In this document: piece after piece, positions 18,248-26,674 of the stretch
Numbering within the stretch: position 1 is the stretch's first letter
Layout of the letters: each line of letters starts with the position of its first letter
Assembly: GCA_013140705.1 (NCBI GenBank)
Contig: JABFSH010000020.1
Span: 62,001-126,000 of the forward strand
Direction: 5' to 3'
Length of the DNA stretch: 64,000 nt
Origin: Methylococcaceae bacterium
Lineage (GTDB): Bacteria > Pseudomonadota > Gammaproteobacteria > Methylococcales > Methylomonadaceae
The notes under the pieces: model-generated
Database searches by the model: none
What the model was told of the DNA's origin: nothing
What the model saw: the letters and a program-made list of their open reading frames with translations, nothing else
Made by a program: the position numbers and the translations under genes

Positions 18248-19119
18248 AAAGGTTTATGGGTGGCTGGTGGGGCTGGAGCAGGATTTTGTCCCAGGAAAAA
18301 AATAATGGGTAATGCGATCATGAAAGTGAGTAATCCCGAAATTTCATGGGCTGACGTTGCCAATACATCCAGTCCGAACCAATTGACCATGAGCGTTAGA
18401 AGCAAGACGCGCATGATATTGACAGCGATGGCAAGAGGGGCGGCTATCAGTAAAACAAGTATTTTTCGACGAATATCATGGCAGAAATAAGCCGTGAGTA
18501 TTGCAATAGTGACAGCCGCATAAAGCGTGGCAAAGCCACTGCATGCATCTGCTACCATCAAGGAACCATTTTCCACTTCGAGCAATGTACCTGTTGAAAA
18601 CACAGGAACCCCGAATAGTTTAAGTAGCCAGGCAACACTTTGGGTTGCAATATGCCGTAGAATCAGGTGAATGGATTCGGTAAAAACTAAAGGAATCGGT
18701 AAGGTTAGAAGCAATATGGCTAGTGGAAACAGGATGGCTTTGGTGCGATCGCTTCCAAAAAATAACAAAGAAAATCCCGGGAGAGACAGGATTAATCCTG
18801 CGGCAGCTAACAGCTGGGAGTGCATCCCGGAGTCCAGCATGTGGAGCAGTAAGGGTGGCACTAATATCGCAAATCCCCAGGGATTTGAGTTTGGAGGTAA
18901 GGAGCGATGTTTTTTTAGTTCTCGGTAAATTAAGTAAACGACAAGACCGGAAACAAGAATGCCATGACCATTTTGCCAGACGCTCATGGTCCAGCGCTCC
19001 CAAAGCCACAAAAATGTTGGGGCAAACAAAAAAACAAATTGCCCGATAATGAACCATAGCAGCCATTGTGATGAGTTGTCGCCAGGGCTAAAGTTGTCCA
19101 TTGAACTTGAGGTTTTCAT
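18244..19119 (-). CDS. Exosortase/archaeosortase family transpeptidase
   Basis: 291 aa, about eight membrane segments. The catalytic triad of the family is in place: Cys193 in ADACSGF, Arg237 in NIMRV and His258 in AHEISG. Exosortases cleave C-terminal sorting tails (PEP-CTERM and relatives) of exported surface proteins at the membrane. Subtype not assigned. The gene follows a prsR-type regulator after 49 bp and overlaps the EpsI-like gene by four bases. ATG at 19119 has AAGG eight bases upstream. Confidence 0.9.
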   Translation of the reverse strand: MKTSSSMDNFSPGDNSSQWLLWFIIGQFVFLFAPTFLWLWERWTMSVWQNGHGILVSGLVVYLIYRELKKHRSLPPNSNPWGFAILVPPLLLHMLDSGMHSQLLAAAGLILSLPGFSLLFFGSDRTKAILFPLAILLLTLPIPLVFTESIHLILRHIATQSVAWLLKLFGVPVFSTGTLLEVENGSLMVADACSGFATLYAAVTIAILTAYFCHDIRRKILVLLIAAPLAIAVNIMRVLLLTLMVNWFGLDVLATSAHEISGLLTFMIALPIIFFLGQNPAPAPPATHKPL

Positions 19120-19168
19120 GTCGAGGGCCTTGTTTAAGGTTTTGATGTACTCAGAGCAAATCAGTGAA

Positions 19169-20539
19169 TCAACGATCTACTGCTATTCCATTAATCTGCA
19201 TGCCGTACTTTTCAAATAGCGTATAGAGTGTGGGTCGTGTAACGCCCAGTAGTTTGGCGGTATGCGAAATGTTATTGTTGCAGTATGTTAATGCTCGTTT
19301 TATGGCGAGAGTTTCTGCTGCTTCACGGACTTCTTTCAAGTTGAAAGGCATGGATTCATCTTTTTTTTGTCCCAGCTCAAGATCATCGAAGGTAATGTTG
19401 GTACCCTCGGACATAATGACGGCGCGTTTGATTTTATTTTCAAGTTCCCGGATGTTTCCTGGCCAGGGATAGTTTTCTATTGCAATGGCCGCTTCTTGAG
19501 TGAAACCTTTGGTTTTTTTGTTATTCAATTTGCTAAATCTTTGCAGAAATGCGGTTGCGATGATAATGGCATCGCCAGGGCGTTCCCTTAGGGGAGGAAT
19601 ATTTATCGTTATTTCACTAATCCTATAGTAAAGGTCCCTTCTGAATTTTCCCTCTTCGATCAGCGTTTCCAGATTCTGATGTGTCGCGCAAATAATGCGA
19701 ACATCAATGGCAATTTCCTGTCTTCCCCCAATGCGTTCAATGGTACGTTCCTGGAGAAAGCGTAGTAGCTTTGCCTGCAGTCCAATGGGTAAATCGCCAA
19801 TTTCATCCAAGAAAAAGGTGCCTTTGTGGGCGAATTCTATTTTGCCCTTGGTTTGTTGTGCGGCTCCTGTGAACGCGCCTTTTTCATAGCCGAACAATTC
19901 ACTTTCAAGCAGATTTTCCGGGATGGCGGCGCAGTTTACAGCGATAAAAGGCTTGTTGGAGCGGTCACTTAAGCCATGGATTGCTTTGGCAATGACTTCT
20001 TTACCTGTGCCGCTTTCTCCAAGTAGCAATGTTGTTGCATTGGTGGGCGCAACTTTTTCAATCATGCGCGACAGGTCCTGCATTTTTTTGCAGGATGCTA
20101 TTATGCCGGATAAAGGTTCTGTGCTGTTTTGCTGAAGCTTTAGGTTTTCCCTTTCCAAGGCATCAAGCTGAAAGGCGCGCTCAATAATCAGCGTTAAAAC
20201 ATCGATATCGATGGGCTTTTGATAAAAATCATACGCACCTTGAGCGACGGCTTTAATCGCATTTTCTCGATCGTCGTTACCTGTTACCACAATGACTTTG
20301 GTGGACGGGGCGAGTTCCAGGATCTCTTTGAGCGTGGCAAGACCTTCGCTAGCGTTTGCCGGATCGGGTGGCAAGCCAAGATCAAGTGTAACAACTCTGG
20401 GCATAAATCGTCTTAAAGAGGCTATTGCTTCGGTTTTGTTGCCGGCAATAACGGGTTGGTAAGCTTCAAAACTCCATTTCAGCTGCTTTTGTAACCCAGG
20501 GTCATCTTCGACAATGAGTAAAATGTTATTATTGTCCAA
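19169..20539 (-). CDS. prsR: PEP-CTERM-box sigma-54 response regulator (PrsR type)
   Basis: 456 aa, three domains. Receiver (1-125) with phospho-acceptor Asp in VVTLDLGLPPDP; sigma-54-interacting AAA+ domain (about 145-385) with Walker A GESGTGKE, the sigma-54 contact loop GAFTGA and the Walker B-type FFLDEIGDL; C-terminal Fis-type helix-turn-helix (TAKLLGVTRPTLYTLFEKYG). The receiver sequence strongly resembles the PrsR family, which with the kinase PrsK controls exopolysaccharide and exosortase loci. No prsK is in the window. Targets would have -24/-12 promoters. Confidence 0.9.
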   Translation of the reverse strand: MDNNNILLIVEDDPGLQKQLKWSFEAYQPVIAGNKTEAIASLRRFMPRVVTLDLGLPPDPANASEGLATLKEILELAPSTKVIVVTGNDDRENAIKAVAQGAYDFYQKPIDIDVLTLIIERAFQLDALERENLKLQQNSTEPLSGIIASCKKMQDLSRMIEKVAPTNATTLLLGESGTGKEVIAKAIHGLSDRSNKPFIAVNCAAIPENLLESELFGYEKGAFTGAAQQTKGKIEFAHKGTFFLDEIGDLPIGLQAKLLRFLQERTIERIGGRQEIAIDVRIICATHQNLETLIEEGKFRRDLYYRISEITINIPPLRERPGDAIIIATAFLQRFSKLNNKKTKGFTQEAAIAIENYPWPGNIRELENKIKRAVIMSEGTNITFDDLELGQKKDESMPFNLKEVREAAETLAIKRALTYCNNNISHTAKLLGVTRPTLYTLFEKYGMQINGIAVDR

Positions 20540-20746
20540 TCTATTACCCTCTCGTAGTCAAAGCGTATATTTTGTCACAATCAATGTTTGGACGGGTTGA
20601 TAGCAGAAATATAGATGAAATCCATGAATTAATCAGCCGAAGTCAAGTAGTATGTTGTGTCAACGCAATTTAAAGCAATTGTTAAAAATCGAAATGAAGC
20701 GAGTGAGTCCAATTCATTCGATGAAGAATATCTGCTAGCGGGATGG

Positions 20747-22567
20747 CTAGTGATCATGAGAAATTAGCCATTGCTCCAGCATGACTAAAATCCAGATCAT
20801 GACGCCGTAATATGAAGAGTGGCCTTGCTGGTGCAATTGGATAAGTTTTGTTATGTAAGTGGGGTTTAGAAAATCACGCTTTTTGATACTTTCCAGGTTT
20901 GCTTCCGCAAACTGTTTCAGTTCCTTGTCACTACTCATCCAAACGCCAAACGGTAAGCCGAACCCCTGTTTATTTTTATTCAAGGTTTCTTTGGGTAGAA
21001 AGTTTTTTAGCGCTTCTCGATAAAATGATCGAAGCTCGAACCCTTGCATTAACCATTCGGATGGAATAGAGGCGGCGAACTCTACCAGATTCTCGTTGAG
21101 CATCGGGTAATGCACTTTTATACCAGCCAATTCGCACATGCGGTTAACTTTTCTTAAATCGTTATCCGCGAGAGTAAACTTGCCGTCCAAGAACAGCATT
21201 TTCTTGATTAAATCGTCAGAGGGCGAGCGGTTGTAGGTCGATGTAAGATATTGCAATGGCAGTGTCGGGTCTATCTGCTTTAGGAACTCGTGCTGAAAAA
21301 TTTCGTCGAGGGGTGTTCGATGCAGGAAATTATAGGTCTCCATGCGCTCGGGCATGGCAATTTTGGCTTGTTCAATATAGCTCTTAACTTTTCTGAGAGG
21401 GTGTAGTTTATATGCTATTGGCTCGATGAGTGACTTGAGGATGCCCGGGCAGTGGCGATAAAGATTAAATAATTTTTGTTTTGCGTAACGGGCGTTGCCG
21501 GCAAATATTTCGTCACCACCATCGCCAGCAAGCAGTTGGTTCATTCCGTGTTCTTTAGCGAATTTGGCGCAATAGTAAGTCGGTATGGCGGATGCGTTGC
21601 CAAAGGGTTCGTCATAGGTTTTGGCAATTAATGGGATCGCTTTCAAAACATCGGCTGGCGTGACATAGTATTCATGGAGATTGACTTTAAAGTGTCTGGC
21701 AGCGGCTCTGGCGTATTCGGTTTCGTCATAGCCGTCGGCTTCAAAGCCCATGGTGAACGCATCAATTTGATGCTTAGCCATTTTCTGATAAATACCCGTG
21801 ACGGTGCTACTGTCAAGTCCACCACTCAGAAATGTGCCTGTGTAACTATCCAGGCAGTATTGGTTTATCGATCGTTCGAGTTGAGGTTGTAATTGTACAA
21901 GTAGATCTTTTTTTGATAGTTTGTTTTCGATATAGGGTAGTTGCCAATAAAAGTCGCGAGTAGTTTTTCCGTTTGCAATTTCAAAGAACTCTCCGGGCTG
22001 GAGTTTCGAAATACTTTTGTAAACACTCCCCGGGCTAGGGCTCATATGGAAATAGAGATAGTTATAGAGCGCCTGTGGATCAATTGAGGCAATAACGTTT
22101 GGGTGACCAAGAATCTGGACTATTTGTGATCCAAAAACAAGTAAGTCGTTCTTTAAATACAAGGCTAAAGGCTTTATACCAAGTCGATCTATGGCGAGAA
22201 GCGCATAGCGTTGTTCCGGTTCGATTATGCAAAATGCAAAGGGGCCACGGATTTTGTTAAGAATTGACCGGCCATGAAGTAAAAAGCCCTCTGCTAAAGC
22301 ATGAGCTGCATTGCGGCTAGTGGCGATGCTAGAAAGGTGCTGATCTGTCCATATTGGATTGCCATCAACAATAACGAGTAATTTTTCGGATGTAAAAAAA
22401 GGCGGTGCGTTAGGATTGTCGTGGCCGCCTAATGCCGAAGAATTATTGTACCCAGAACACGCAGAAGAGCTTGCATTAAGACAATTGCTTGCGTTGCGTT
22501 GATGGTCAATAAGTTTACCCGATAGACCTAATTCGGATGTAGATAAAAATCCGTAGATTGATCCCAT
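20747..22567 (-). CDS. Asparagine-synthase-like protein with degenerate glutaminase site
   Basis: 606 aa. N-terminal class II amidotransferase-like domain (1-210) and C-terminal PP-loop ATPase synthetase domain (about 235-580) with SGGLDSS and LLAGDGGDEIFAG. Asparagine synthetases release ammonia from glutamine with the amino-terminal Cys of MCxIxG. Here the start reads MGSIYGF: the ATG at 22567 is followed by GGA, so Cys2 is Gly. The alternative TTG start at 22582 puts a Cys at position 5, not at the N-terminus. The domain also carries a Ser/Asn-rich insertion near residues 25-50. Related proteins sit in exosortase/EPS clusters; activation of a carboxylate and amide transfer from free ammonia or another amine is plausible but unproven. 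Confidence 0.85.
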   Translation of the reverse strand: MGSIYGFLSTSELGLSGKLIDHQRNASNCLNASSSACSGYNNSSALGGHDNPNAPPFFTSEKLLVIVDGNPIWTDQHLSSIATSRNAAHALAEGFLLHGRSILNKIRGPFAFCIIEPEQRYALLAIDRLGIKPLALYLKNDLLVFGSQIVQILGHPNVIASIDPQALYNYLYFHMSPSPGSVYKSISKLQPGEFFEIANGKTTRDFYWQLPYIENKLSKKDLLVQLQPQLERSINQYCLDSYTGTFLSGGLDSSTVTGIYQKMAKHQIDAFTMGFEADGYDETEYARAAARHFKVNLHEYYVTPADVLKAIPLIAKTYDEPFGNASAIPTYYCAKFAKEHGMNQLLAGDGGDEIFAGNARYAKQKLFNLYRHCPGILKSLIEPIAYKLHPLRKVKSYIEQAKIAMPERMETYNFLHRTPLDEIFQHEFLKQIDPTLPLQYLTSTYNRSPSDDLIKKMLFLDGKFTLADNDLRKVNRMCELAGIKVHYPMLNENLVEFAASIPSEWLMQGFELRSFYREALKNFLPKETLNKNKQGFGLPFGVWMSSDKELKQFAEANLESIKKRDFLNPTYITKLIQLHQQGHSSYYGVMIWILVMLEQWLISHDH

Positions 22568-22709
22568 GCAAAATGTGTTCAAATAATCAAGAATTCGCTA
22601 ACCCTTAGCTTTATTAATTATAAGTGCAGGAAAAGCGGTGAAAGAAGTGCTGTATCTTCTGAGGCCAGACTGTGACTAAAAGTTAAGAGTTTAAGCTGCG
22701 AATCTTCAT

Positions 22710-23159
22710 TTAGTTTATGCCATCTACGCCTTCAATCGACCAGTTATTAAAATCAGAGGAGCCTTCCTCATTATCACCATTCTTATAGTCAATCCTGCAT
22801 GCATATTTTTTTGTGCTTGTGTCAGCATTATTATCGGAGACAGTAATTTCTGCGTTGACAACATAATGATAATTGCCTAAGGTCCAGATGTTAAGGGGTT
22901 TATCAGCAAAAGTGACAGTGATATCAGAGCCAAGTTCAGATTTGATATAGTCATTGCAATGGATGAAAGCAAAATTAGTTAATGATGTCGAAACCGGAAG
23001 TTGGCTGGCTAAATCCTTATTCTCGACGAGGAACGCATCAGATTTAACGACATCAAGTACAATGGGCATGATAACTTTTTGTTGAAAAAGAATTAATACT
23101 GCCAAGCCGGCAATCAGAATTAAAAAAATATATTTTTTCATAACTGTTTGGAATTTCAT
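22710..23159 (-). CDS. Hypothetical protein with one N-terminal membrane anchor
   Basis: 149 aa. A single hydrophobic helix (residues 9-25, YIFLILIAGLAVLILF) follows a short basic start; the remaining 120 residues are soluble, probably periplasmic, with two Cys (in IHCNDY and YACRIDY) that could form a disulfide. I recognise no family. ATG at 23159 is used; a second ATG at 23141 is possible and neither has a clear Shine-Dalgarno. It is transcribed divergently from pmoC across about 280 bp. Confidence 0.55.
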   Translation of the reverse strand: MKFQTVMKKYIFLILIAGLAVLILFQQKVIMPIVLDVVKSDAFLVENKDLASQLPVSTSLTNFAFIHCNDYIKSELGSDITVTFADKPLNIWTLGNYHYVVNAEITVSDNNADTSTKKYACRIDYKNGDNEEGSSDFNNWSIEGVDGIN

Positions 23160-23284
23160 TATTAGTTGTATTTGTTAGAAAGTTTGGCAGCCAAATTTTA
23201 TCAGAAATCAATATTTTAGGGGTATATAAATTTAAACGATATCAAACGGAAGCAAGGATAGTGATGCTGAGAAATAATTTAGAC

Positions 23285-23312
23285 TTGACAAGGGTGTTCG
23301 AACTGGTAGACT
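23285..23312 (+). promoter_or_regulatory. Sigma-70 promoter of pmoCAB
   Basis: TTGACA (23285-23290), 16-base spacer, TAGACT (23307-23312). The predicted start leaves a 5' UTR of about 120 nt before pmoC. Sigma-70-type pmoC promoters are known in type I methanotrophs. Confidence 0.65.
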
Positions 23313-23441
23313 GACTGTGCACTAAATAGAGTTAGTGGCATTGACCAAACTATTTAAGTTTAGTTCAATGGGAAAAAGGAGTTGAAGAAATAGGCTCTCA
23401 TTTGAAAATAATGAGAAAATTATAATTTTTAGGAGGTAGAA

Positions 23442-24194
23442 ATGGCAGCTACAACTGAATCAGTGAAAGCTGATGCTGCGGAAGCACCGCTGTTAAATAA
23501 AAGAAATCTGTTCTTTGCGGTCGCAATTTATTGCGTATTTTACGCATGGGTACGTTGGTACGAAGGTGTATACGGTTGGTCAGCAGGTCTTGACTCATTT
23601 GCGCCTGAATTTGAAACATACTGGATGAACTTCTTGTACATTGAGTTTGTATTAGAAGTGTCAACAGCTGGTATTTTGTGGGGATATCTGTGGAAATCCC
23701 GTGATCGTAAAGTTATGTCAATTACTCCAAGAGAAGAATTGAGAAGACACTTTACACATTGGGTTTGGTTGGTAGCATACTCAGTTGCGATTTATTTCGG
23801 AGCTAGCTACTTCACAGAGCAAGATGGTACATGGCATCAAACAATTGTTCGCGATACTGACTTTACACCAAGTCACGTTATCGAGTTCTATTTGAGCTAT
23901 CCAATCTACATCATCACTGGTGGTGCGTCATTCATCTATGCAAAAACTAGACTGCCTACTTATAACCAAGGTTTGTCTTTGCAATATATGGTAGCAGTAG
24001 TAGGTCCTTTCATGATTCTGCCAAACGTTGGCTTGAACGAATGGGGTCATACTTTCTGGTTTATGGAAGAATTGTTTGTTGCTCCTTTGCACTATGGCTT
24101 CGTATTCTTCGGATGGGCTGCTTTAGGTGCATTAGGTGTTCTGAATATCGAATGCCAAGCAATAGCGAAACTTCTGAAAAAAGATTTGGCTTAA
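23442..24194 (+). CDS. pmoC: Particulate methane monooxygenase subunit C
   Basis: 250 aa membrane subunit of pMMO, the enzyme that oxidises methane to methanol. The copper ligands line up with the Methylococcus enzyme at a constant offset of 28: Asp128, His132 and His145 (the CuC site), and Asn199, His203 and His217 (the CuD site). RBS AGGAGG lies just ahead of the ATG. Length fits type I PmoC. The N-terminal 20 residues are soluble. Part of pmoCAB, whose order and spacing are standard; codon use appears more uniform than in neighbouring genes, as expected for very high expression. Confidence 0.98.
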   Translation: MAATTESVKADAAEAPLLNKRNLFFAVAIYCVFYAWVRWYEGVYGWSAGLDSFAPEFETYWMNFLYIEFVLEVSTAGILWGYLWKSRDRKVMSITPREELRRHFTHWVWLVAYSVAIYFGASYFTEQDGTWHQTIVRDTDFTPSHVIEFYLSYPIYIITGGASFIYAKTRLPTYNQGLSLQYMVAVVGPFMILPNVGLNEWGHTFWFMEELFVAPLHYGFVFFGWAALGALGVLNIECQAIAKLLKKDLA

Positions 24195-24230
24195 TAGAAA
24201 TTTAAGTACAAATCGTTAGTTGTAATAATA

Positions 24231-24290
24231 CTATCTCCCTAAGCTGCTTCATCTTAATTTCCGGGATGAGGCAGTAAAGTCGGAAGATAG
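24231..24290 (+). promoter_or_regulatory. Hairpin between pmoC and pmoA
   Basis: Inner stem CTGCTTCATC (24244-24253) / GATGAGGCAG (24265-24274), ten pairs with one G-U, and outer arms CTATC (24231-24235) / GATAG (24286-24290). No T-run follows. It could be an mRNA stability or processing element that sets different subunit levels. Confidence 0.55.
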
Positions 24291-24328
24291 ATAAATAAAA
24301 ATAATTTATTCCTTTAGGAGGTAAGCTA

Positions 24329-25072
24329 ATGAGCGCATCTCAATCAGCTGTACGTTCACGTGCTGAAGCAGTAAAAGTTTCTCGTACGTTTGACTGGCTA
24401 ATTCTATTTGCATTGTTCTTTATAATTCTTGGTGGCTATCACGTTCACTTTATGTTGACTGGTGGCGACTGGGATTTCTGGACTGACTGGAAAGATAGAC
24501 GTCTTTGGGTAACAGTGTTGCCAATCGTTGGTATAACATTCCCTGCTGCTGTTCAAGCTGTTTTATGGTGGCGCTACCGCTTGCCATTTGGGGCTATTGT
24601 TAGCGTGCTGGGTCTGTTGTTCGGTGAGTGGGTAAACAGATACTTCAACTTCTGGGGATGGACATACTTCCCAGTTAATTTCGTGTTTCCATCACAATTC
24701 GTTCCAGGTGCAATCGTACTGGACGTTGTTCTGTTGTTGACGAACAGTATGATCATCACTGCTGTAATTGGTGGCTTGGCTTACGGTTTGTTGTTCTATC
24801 CTGGTAACTGGCCAGTAATGGCACCATTACACATTCCTGTTGAATACAACGGTATGATGATGACATTGGCTGACTTACAAGGTTACCACTACGTAAGAAC
24901 AGGTACACCAGAGTACATCAGAATGGTTGAAAAAGGTACTTTAAGAACATTCGGTAAAGACGTTGCTCCAGTATCAGCATTCTTCTCTGGATTCGTGAGT
25001 ATCATTATTTACTTCTTGTGGCATTTCTTTGGAAAATGGTTTGGAAGCACCGCTTTCACTCAAGCTGCTTAA
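24329..25072 (+). CDS. pmoA: Particulate methane monooxygenase subunit A
   Basis: 247 aa, the subunit used as the phylogenetic marker of methanotrophs. Contains the conserved GGDWDFWTDWKDRRLWVTV, GEWVNRYFNFWGWTYFP and MVEKGTLRTFGKDVAPVSAFFSGF-type blocks. The sequence between them (for example LHIPVEYNGMMMTLADLQGYHYVRTG) is type Ia, closest in my recollection to Methylobacter-like PmoA. RBS AGGAGGTAA precedes the ATG. About seven membrane helices. Confidence 0.98.
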   Translation: MSASQSAVRSRAEAVKVSRTFDWLILFALFFIILGGYHVHFMLTGGDWDFWTDWKDRRLWVTVLPIVGITFPAAVQAVLWWRYRLPFGAIVSVLGLLFGEWVNRYFNFWGWTYFPVNFVFPSQFVPGAIVLDVVLLLTNSMIITAVIGGLAYGLLFYPGNWPVMAPLHIPVEYNGMMMTLADLQGYHYVRTGTPEYIRMVEKGTLRTFGKDVAPVSAFFSGFVSIIIYFLWHFFGKWFGSTAFTQAA

Positions 25073-25175
25073 GAAATTGTTATTCAGTATATAAAAAAGA
25101 ACTGGTGGCATTTATTATGAAAGTCATCAAGATACTCAAAAAACCAATAGATTCTCTATTTATAGAGGAGGATAT

Positions 25176-26420
25176 ATGAAAATAATAAAAGACAAGGTAA
25201 CAAAATTATCCTTTGTCGCACTGCTGATTACAGTAACAGCAGCGATGTTTTATGCTCCAACTGCATCAGCACATGGTGAAAAGTCGCAAGCCGCATTCAT
25301 GCGTATGCGTACAATTCACTGGTATGATTTGAACTGGTCTAAAGATACAGTTCCAGTCAATGATACTATGACAGTTACTGGTAAATTCCATGTGTTTGCA
25401 GGATGGCCAGAAACTGTTGATAAACCAGAAATATCGTTCTTGAACATCGGTATTCCAGGTCCTGTGTTCATTCGTGCTGGATCATGGATTGGTGGTCAAT
25501 TGGTTCCGCGTTCTGTTTCTTTGGAATTGGGCGAAACTTATGAGTTTAAAGTTCTGTTAAAGGCTCGCCGTCCAGGTGACTGGCACGTTCATTCAATGAT
25601 GAACGTAAAAGGCGGTGGTCCAATTATCGGACCAGGTAAATGGGTAACAATAACGGGTTCAATGAGTAACTTCACTAACCCAATTACTACATTGACCGGC
25701 CAAACAATTGATCTAGAAACATGGAATCTGGGCAATACATACTTCTGGCATACATTCTGGTATGTCTTTGGTATTGCCTATGTTGCTTACTGGGCTCGTA
25801 AACCAATGTTTATCCCACGCATCATTGCAGTAGATGCAGGCAAAGCTGATTCACTGATCACTCCGTTAGACAAAAAAGTAGGTTTGGCATTCGGTGTAGC
25901 TGCGATCGGTATCGTTGCTGCAACAATGGTAAGTACAAACGAACAGTATCCTGTAACAACTCCATTGCAAGCAGGTTTGTTACGTGGTATGAAACCAATT
26001 GAATTGCCAGCACCAACTGTAAGCGTTAAAGTTGAAGATGCAACTTACCGTGTACCTGGTCGTGCAATGCAAATGACTCTGACCATTACAAACAATGGTG
26101 ATTCATCCATTCGTTTGGGTGAGTTCAACACAGCGGGTGTTCGTTTCTTAGACGCAGCAGTACATGTTGATGAAACTGGATATCCAGATGACTTGTTAGC
26201 TGAAGAAGGCTTGACTGTTAGCGATAACAGCCCGCTTGCTCCAGGCCAAACAAGAACAATCAACGTAACTGCTTCAGATGCGGCATGGGAAGTATACCGT
26301 TTAGCTGACTTGATCTACGATCCAGACAGTCGTTTTGCTGGTTTGTTGTTCTTTACAGACGAATCAGGCAACCGTCAAATGGTTACTGTTGATGCTCCAT
26401 TAATCCCATCATTCAGTTAA
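25176..26420 (+). CDS. pmoB: Particulate methane monooxygenase subunit B
   Basis: 414 aa. Signal peptide of 32 residues ending ASA, so that His33 becomes the mature N-terminus; two cupredoxin-like periplasmic domains flank two membrane helices (about 188-206 and 234-254). All known copper ligands of PmoB are present at canonical numbers: His33, His48, His72, His137 and His139. RBS AGAGGAGG. A 20-codon open frame starting at 25117 ends inside the pmoB start (ATGA overlap); see findings. Confidence 0.98.
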   Translation: MKIIKDKVTKLSFVALLITVTAAMFYAPTASAHGEKSQAAFMRMRTIHWYDLNWSKDTVPVNDTMTVTGKFHVFAGWPETVDKPEISFLNIGIPGPVFIRAGSWIGGQLVPRSVSLELGETYEFKVLLKARRPGDWHVHSMMNVKGGGPIIGPGKWVTITGSMSNFTNPITTLTGQTIDLETWNLGNTYFWHTFWYVFGIAYVAYWARKPMFIPRIIAVDAGKADSLITPLDKKVGLAFGVAAIGIVAATMVSTNEQYPVTTPLQAGLLRGMKPIELPAPTVSVKVEDATYRVPGRAMQMTLTITNNGDSSIRLGEFNTAGVRFLDAAVHVDETGYPDDLLAEEGLTVSDNSPLAPGQTRTINVTASDAAWEVYRLADLIYDPDSRFAGLLFFTDESGNRQMVTVDAPLIPSFS

Positions 26421-26447
26421 GATTGATTTAAAAGGGATTAAAATATA

Positions 26448-26483
26448 CCCCCACTACCTGAAAAGGTAGTGGGGGTTTTTTTT
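26448..26483 (+). terminator. Strong terminator of pmoCAB
   Basis: Perfect 12-bp stem CCCCCACTACCT / AGGTAGTGGGGG with a GAAA tetraloop (26460-26463), followed by eight Ts. It separates pmo from the apbC-dcd pair. Confidence 0.95.
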
Positions 26484-26674
26484 ACAACATAGTATTAGAA
26501 GCATGATATGGATTAATTCTATTTTGTAAAAAAATTATACATCGAAGGATAGGTCGATTATGACAACGATTAAAATAATGTGTAAGTGCGGAATATATGA
26601 ATTGATGTAAAATATCTTGAAGTATTATGAAATTAATCTAATTAACATTGAGTCAATTTGTAACAAAATCTAAC

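Noticed and set aside
26484-26674. pmoD or other pmo accessory gene after pmoB
   Set aside because: A strong terminator follows pmoB and the next gene is apbC; no open frame of suitable size lies between.
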